DNA of 64,000 nucleotides from Desulfovibrio desulfuricans DSM 642. Its GTDB lineage: Bacteria; Desulfobacterota; Desulfovibrionia; Desulfovibrionales; Desulfovibrionaceae. A program made the position numbers and the translations under genes. Shown here piece after piece: positions 61,574-64,000 of the stretch (position 1 is the stretch's first letter; every line of letters begins with the position of its first letter). A model generated the notes under the pieces. It did not search any database. It saw only the letters and a list, made by a program, of their open reading frames with translations, and was not told the DNA's origin. Location of the stretch: assembly GCF_000420465.1 (NCBI RefSeq), contig NZ_ATUZ01000015.1:248001-312000 (forward strand). The letters run 5' to 3'.

Positions 61574-63288
61574 GCCACCACGTTTTCCTTGCCGCTGCGC
61601 GCCTTGCGCACAGCCTTGAACCCGTCCTGCAATGAAACAAGACGTCTGTAATTTTTACGAATTTCCTGACCTGCCGGGGTCAGGGTATCTTCCGGCGGTT
61701 CTATGTATTTGCGTTGCAGATAACTGTCGCGCAGGATTCTTTCCACACAGTCGATCACGGCGTCAACCAGCCCTGGGAAAAAGCTGACGATTTCAAACTT
61801 CAGCTCGTTGAGCAGGTTCAGGGCCTCGCGGAACATCTGCTGGTAGGTGATGCGCGCGCCCTTGAAGGTGCGCAGGCACAGGTCTTCCAGTATGCGCACA
61901 CGCCTGGCCTGCTGGATGTAGCTGAACCGGGTGCAGACTTCCTGATACAGTTCGCGCAGATTTTCAAAGGCCTCGTCATTGTCTGGCGAAAAGAGGTAGT
62001 TGGTCAATACCTTGCTTACATTGGAAAAAAATTCATCACTGTAGCTGATCATGCGCCGCTGATGCTTGGTCAGCCAGCTGTAGAGGAATTTGAGCCGCTT
62101 TTCGTGCGTCCCCGTGTTTTCCACCACCTCGGTGCGCTTGTAGATGATGCGCCCCGTGTATTCGCCGCGCACGATGTCGTTGAGGCGCAGGAACATGTTG
62201 GAGGTGTCCTTGATGATATTAAGCCCGGTGAGCGCTTCGCCCGTGATGGGGTGCAGCACCTCTTGCGCCACCACGGAGAGGGCGCGGTCCTGCCGCACGT
62301 TGCTGGCGTCAAAGGTGTGCTGGCGGTATTTGATGCGCAGAATGACGACCCGGCGCGGCTTGTCCAGAAAAAATCCATCGCGGTCAATGGCGCTCAGCGC
62401 TTCGTCCTGGTCGGCGTCCACAGCCACAAGGGCCACTTTTTCCAGCAGAGGGTAGCGCGTGTTTTCGCCATTGGCCATGTAGGTGGTTATGGTTCTGTCC
62501 GTCTGCCCCAGCACGCGCAGCAAAAAACGCTCGCCCATCTTGTGCAGCTTGCGGGCAAAAAGCGCGCTCGAGGTGCGTCGCTCTGAAACAATGGGAAAGC
62601 CGTAAAGCTCCATGAGGTACTGGTACACAAACATGCGGTTGCGTTCGTAAATATCGCTGTCGCCATATACGAACTTGCCGATGCGGATGCCAAAGCGCTT
62701 CAGTTCGCTGTCGATATCCGAAGGAAAGGAGGCGAATATTCCGGCCAGATGAAACTGCTTGTCAGCGCCCCAGGCCAGCACGTGCGCCCTGTCCATGCTG
62801 AGCAGGTAGGGCATGAGGGCAGGATAGGTTTCAAGCACAACCGTGTCTGACGAGCGGAACTGCTGGCGAAAAATATCCTGATGCACGCGCGGCAGCCGCG
62901 AGGCCAGGGTTTGCAGGTTCTGCACCATGACCTGATTTTCCAGCGGGCAGCATGCGCCGTCACCTTCGGTAATTACGGGGTGCAGGCGGTCGAACTGAAA
63001 AATTTCTGAAAAATAGTCGAGCTGGCGGGCAAAGGCCACCATGGCAAAGCCCGGCAGCTCTTTGTATTCAAACATGTCGTTGTCAAACGAGGGCAAAAGC
63101 TCGCGCGCTTCCACAAGAGGGTAGTTCTTGTTTTCCTGATATGGTTTGACCAGACACAGGCGGATATGCACGGCATCGAGCATTTTCTTGAGCTGTGTCA
63201 GGTCGCTTACGGCAAGCGAAGAGGACAACTGGGTAGCGTCCTGCCAGGGCAGACCGTCCTTGCTGAATACCTCTTGCCATTTAATCAT
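61570..63288 (-). CDS. Unknown 572-residue protein
   Basis: A large soluble protein that I do not recognise. It begins MIKWQEVFSKDGLPWQD and has no signal peptide, membrane helix or known catalytic motif. Visible blocks include SMDRAHVLAWGADKQFHLAGIF, FGIRIGKFVYGDSDIYERNRMFVYQYLMELYGF, and a helical, arginine-rich C-terminal third (RVRILEDLCLRTFKGARITYQQMFREALNLLNELKFEIVSFF, IRKNYRRLVSLQDGF). The ATG at 63288 is preferred over GTG at 63294 because AGGGA sits at good distance. It is ATGA-coupled to rsmE and is the first gene of the rsmE-rarA-plsC operon. It may be lineage-specific. Confidence 0.75.
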   Translation of the reverse strand: MIKWQEVFSKDGLPWQDATQLSSSLAVSDLTQLKKMLDAVHIRLCLVKPYQENKNYPLVEARELLPSFDNDMFEYKELPGFAMVAFARQLDYFSEIFQFDRLHPVITEGDGACCPLENQVMVQNLQTLASRLPRVHQDIFRQQFRSSDTVVLETYPALMPYLLSMDRAHVLAWGADKQFHLAGIFASFPSDIDSELKRFGIRIGKFVYGDSDIYERNRMFVYQYLMELYGFPIVSERRTSSALFARKLHKMGERFLLRVLGQTDRTITTYMANGENTRYPLLEKVALVAVDADQDEALSAIDRDGFFLDKPRRVVILRIKYRQHTFDASNVRQDRALSVVAQEVLHPITGEALTGLNIIKDTSNMFLRLNDIVRGEYTGRIIYKRTEVVENTGTHEKRLKFLYSWLTKHQRRMISYSDEFFSNVSKVLTNYLFSPDNDEAFENLRELYQEVCTRFSYIQQARRVRILEDLCLRTFKGARITYQQMFREALNLLNELKFEIVSFFPGLVDAVIDCVERILRDSYLQRKYIEPPEDTLTPAGQEIRKNYRRLVSLQDGFKAVRKARSGKENVVA

Positions 63289-63563
63289 CCGCACATCCCT
63301 TATAGAAATTTGTTATTTACTACCTGCTTTTTAGAATATTTTCCAGTAGGAATGATGCAGGTTCCCCGAAAAACGGCATCAACCGGGGCTGCCAAGCCCG
63401 ATGTTAGGGGGTGCAGCGCTGCCAGCCTCGGCCCGCAGCATCGGATCAACGAGCAGGAACAGCGCAAAAGAAGTTGCGGCGGAGCATGCCCTTTGCTACA
63501 AGAAATGCGTTACCCGAGAGCCGTCACGCCTGTGGGCGGCATCACCATCAACCCCATGTGCCC

Positions 63564-64000
63564 ATGACCGCCAACTCTGTTGAAAAGCATATTCTGAGCA
63601 TCGTTTGCAGCGTTTTTGACGCTTATTCCGTAGTCCTTTTTCTGCCTGACGAAGAAGGCGAAGCGCACCACCTTGCGGCTGCCTTCAGCCTGGGTGAAAG
63701 GATTGCGTCCAACGCATCGGTGCTGCCCGGCAAGGGCCTTGTCGGCTGGATTGTTCGTAACCGGCAACCTCTGCTTGTGCCAAATTTTGACCAGCGCCAG
63801 AGCAACCTTGGCTACTACACCGGCGGCGAAGAGGCCAACATCAAGGCCTTTATGGGCTGCCCCGTGCCCACCGGCGGCGCGCTCTGCGTTGACAGCAAGC
63901 GACAGTACTCTTTTTCAGACAAAGACCACAAAATCCTGCAAATGTTCGCAGAGCTTATCTCGCGCCAGCAGGGTTCCACCGGACGGCAGGAGCTTGCAGG
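63564..64000 (+). CDS. GAF-domain protein, 3' end outside window
   Basis: The first 145 codons of a gene running off the right edge. The product begins MTANSVEKHILSIVCSVFD and continues as a GAF sensor (VLFLPDEEGEAHHLAAAFSLGERI, VLPGKGLVGWIVRNRQPLLVPNFD, GALCVDSKRQYSFSDKDHKILQMFAELI). No output domain is visible before the edge. The start is ATG at 63564, or GTG at 63558; neither has a strong ribosome site. It is divergent from the unknown 572-residue gene across 275 bases in which I see no clear promoter boxes. Confidence 0.75.
   Translation, partial: MTANSVEKHILSIVCSVFDAYSVVLFLPDEEGEAHHLAAAFSLGERIASNASVLPGKGLVGWIVRNRQPLLVPNFDQRQSNLGYYTGGEEANIKAFMGCPVPTGGALCVDSKRQYSFSDKDHKILQMFAELISRQQGSTGRQELA

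Overview
The window reads as one contiguous stretch of chromosome from a sulfate-reducing deltaproteobacterium of the Desulfovibrio type. This is an inference from gene content: a chemoreceptor carrying a C-terminal hemerythrin domain, a short MetH without the reactivation domain, a CarD-like regulator beside rho, a single-domain ArgA-like acetyltransferase, the ispE/tRNA-Gln/prs/rplY/pth neighbourhood, and high-GC coding sequence with many ATGA overlaps. I saw no rRNA, CRISPR array, insertion sequence, integrase or prophage. Two tRNA genes are present (Gln-TTG and Lys-CTT, both minus strand, both with encoded CCA).

Layout. 0-6 kb: bioB overlapping a fused bioD-bioA gene, an LpdD-like gene with a small partner on the opposite strand, and fhs (formate-THF ligase) with a strong terminator. 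6-12.7 kb: a four-gene plus-strand operon of MBL-GAF-HD-GYP protein, CHASE2 adenylate cyclase, secreted FecR-domain protein with a Gly/Ser-rich C-terminal domain, and a TPR plus outer-membrane beta-barrel protein resembling Slam secretion factors. This is the most unusual assembly in the window. 12.9-28.4 kb: a long minus-strand housekeeping block (ACT protein, tatA, rho, carD, pth, alpha/beta hydrolase, rplY, prs, tRNA-Gln, ispE, hslV, M48 protease, cysS, rpiB), then an rpoH-like sigma factor in a tight operon with two lipoprotein genes.

28.7-38.4 kb, mostly plus strand: metH, a periplasmic TlpA-like thioredoxin, argA-like NAGS, hpt, a zinc-ribbon/DUF3426-like membrane protein, an aromatic amino-acid permease, tRNA-Lys (minus), dsbD and cheW. 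38.7-45.2 kb, minus strand: a periplasmic tandem rhodanese protein, an ECF sigma factor with a small membrane protein, a short hypothetical protein, an SGNH hydrolase, a large radical-SAM/DUF2344 fusion and a possible Sm-like small protein. 45.3-50.7 kb: rnc, a compact flagellin with a textbook sigma-54 promoter, and a gltIJKL-type glutamate/aspartate ABC transporter.

51.5-58.6 kb is a sensory block on the plus strand: hemerythrin chemoreceptor, periplasmic-binding-domain GGDEF protein, and a 1111-residue sensor with PAS, GAF, GGDEF and EAL domains. 58.7-63.3 kb is a translationally coupled minus-strand operon of an unknown 573-residue protein, rsmE, rarA and a PlsC-type acyltransferase. A GAF-domain gene runs off the right end.

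Common threads are second-messenger signalling (adenylate cyclase, HD-GYP, two GGDEF proteins, one EAL domain), periplasmic redox handling (DsbD, TlpA-like, rhodanese) and one-carbon/methyl metabolism (Fhs, MetH). All functional calls come from reading the translated sequence and remembered family motifs. No database search was run.
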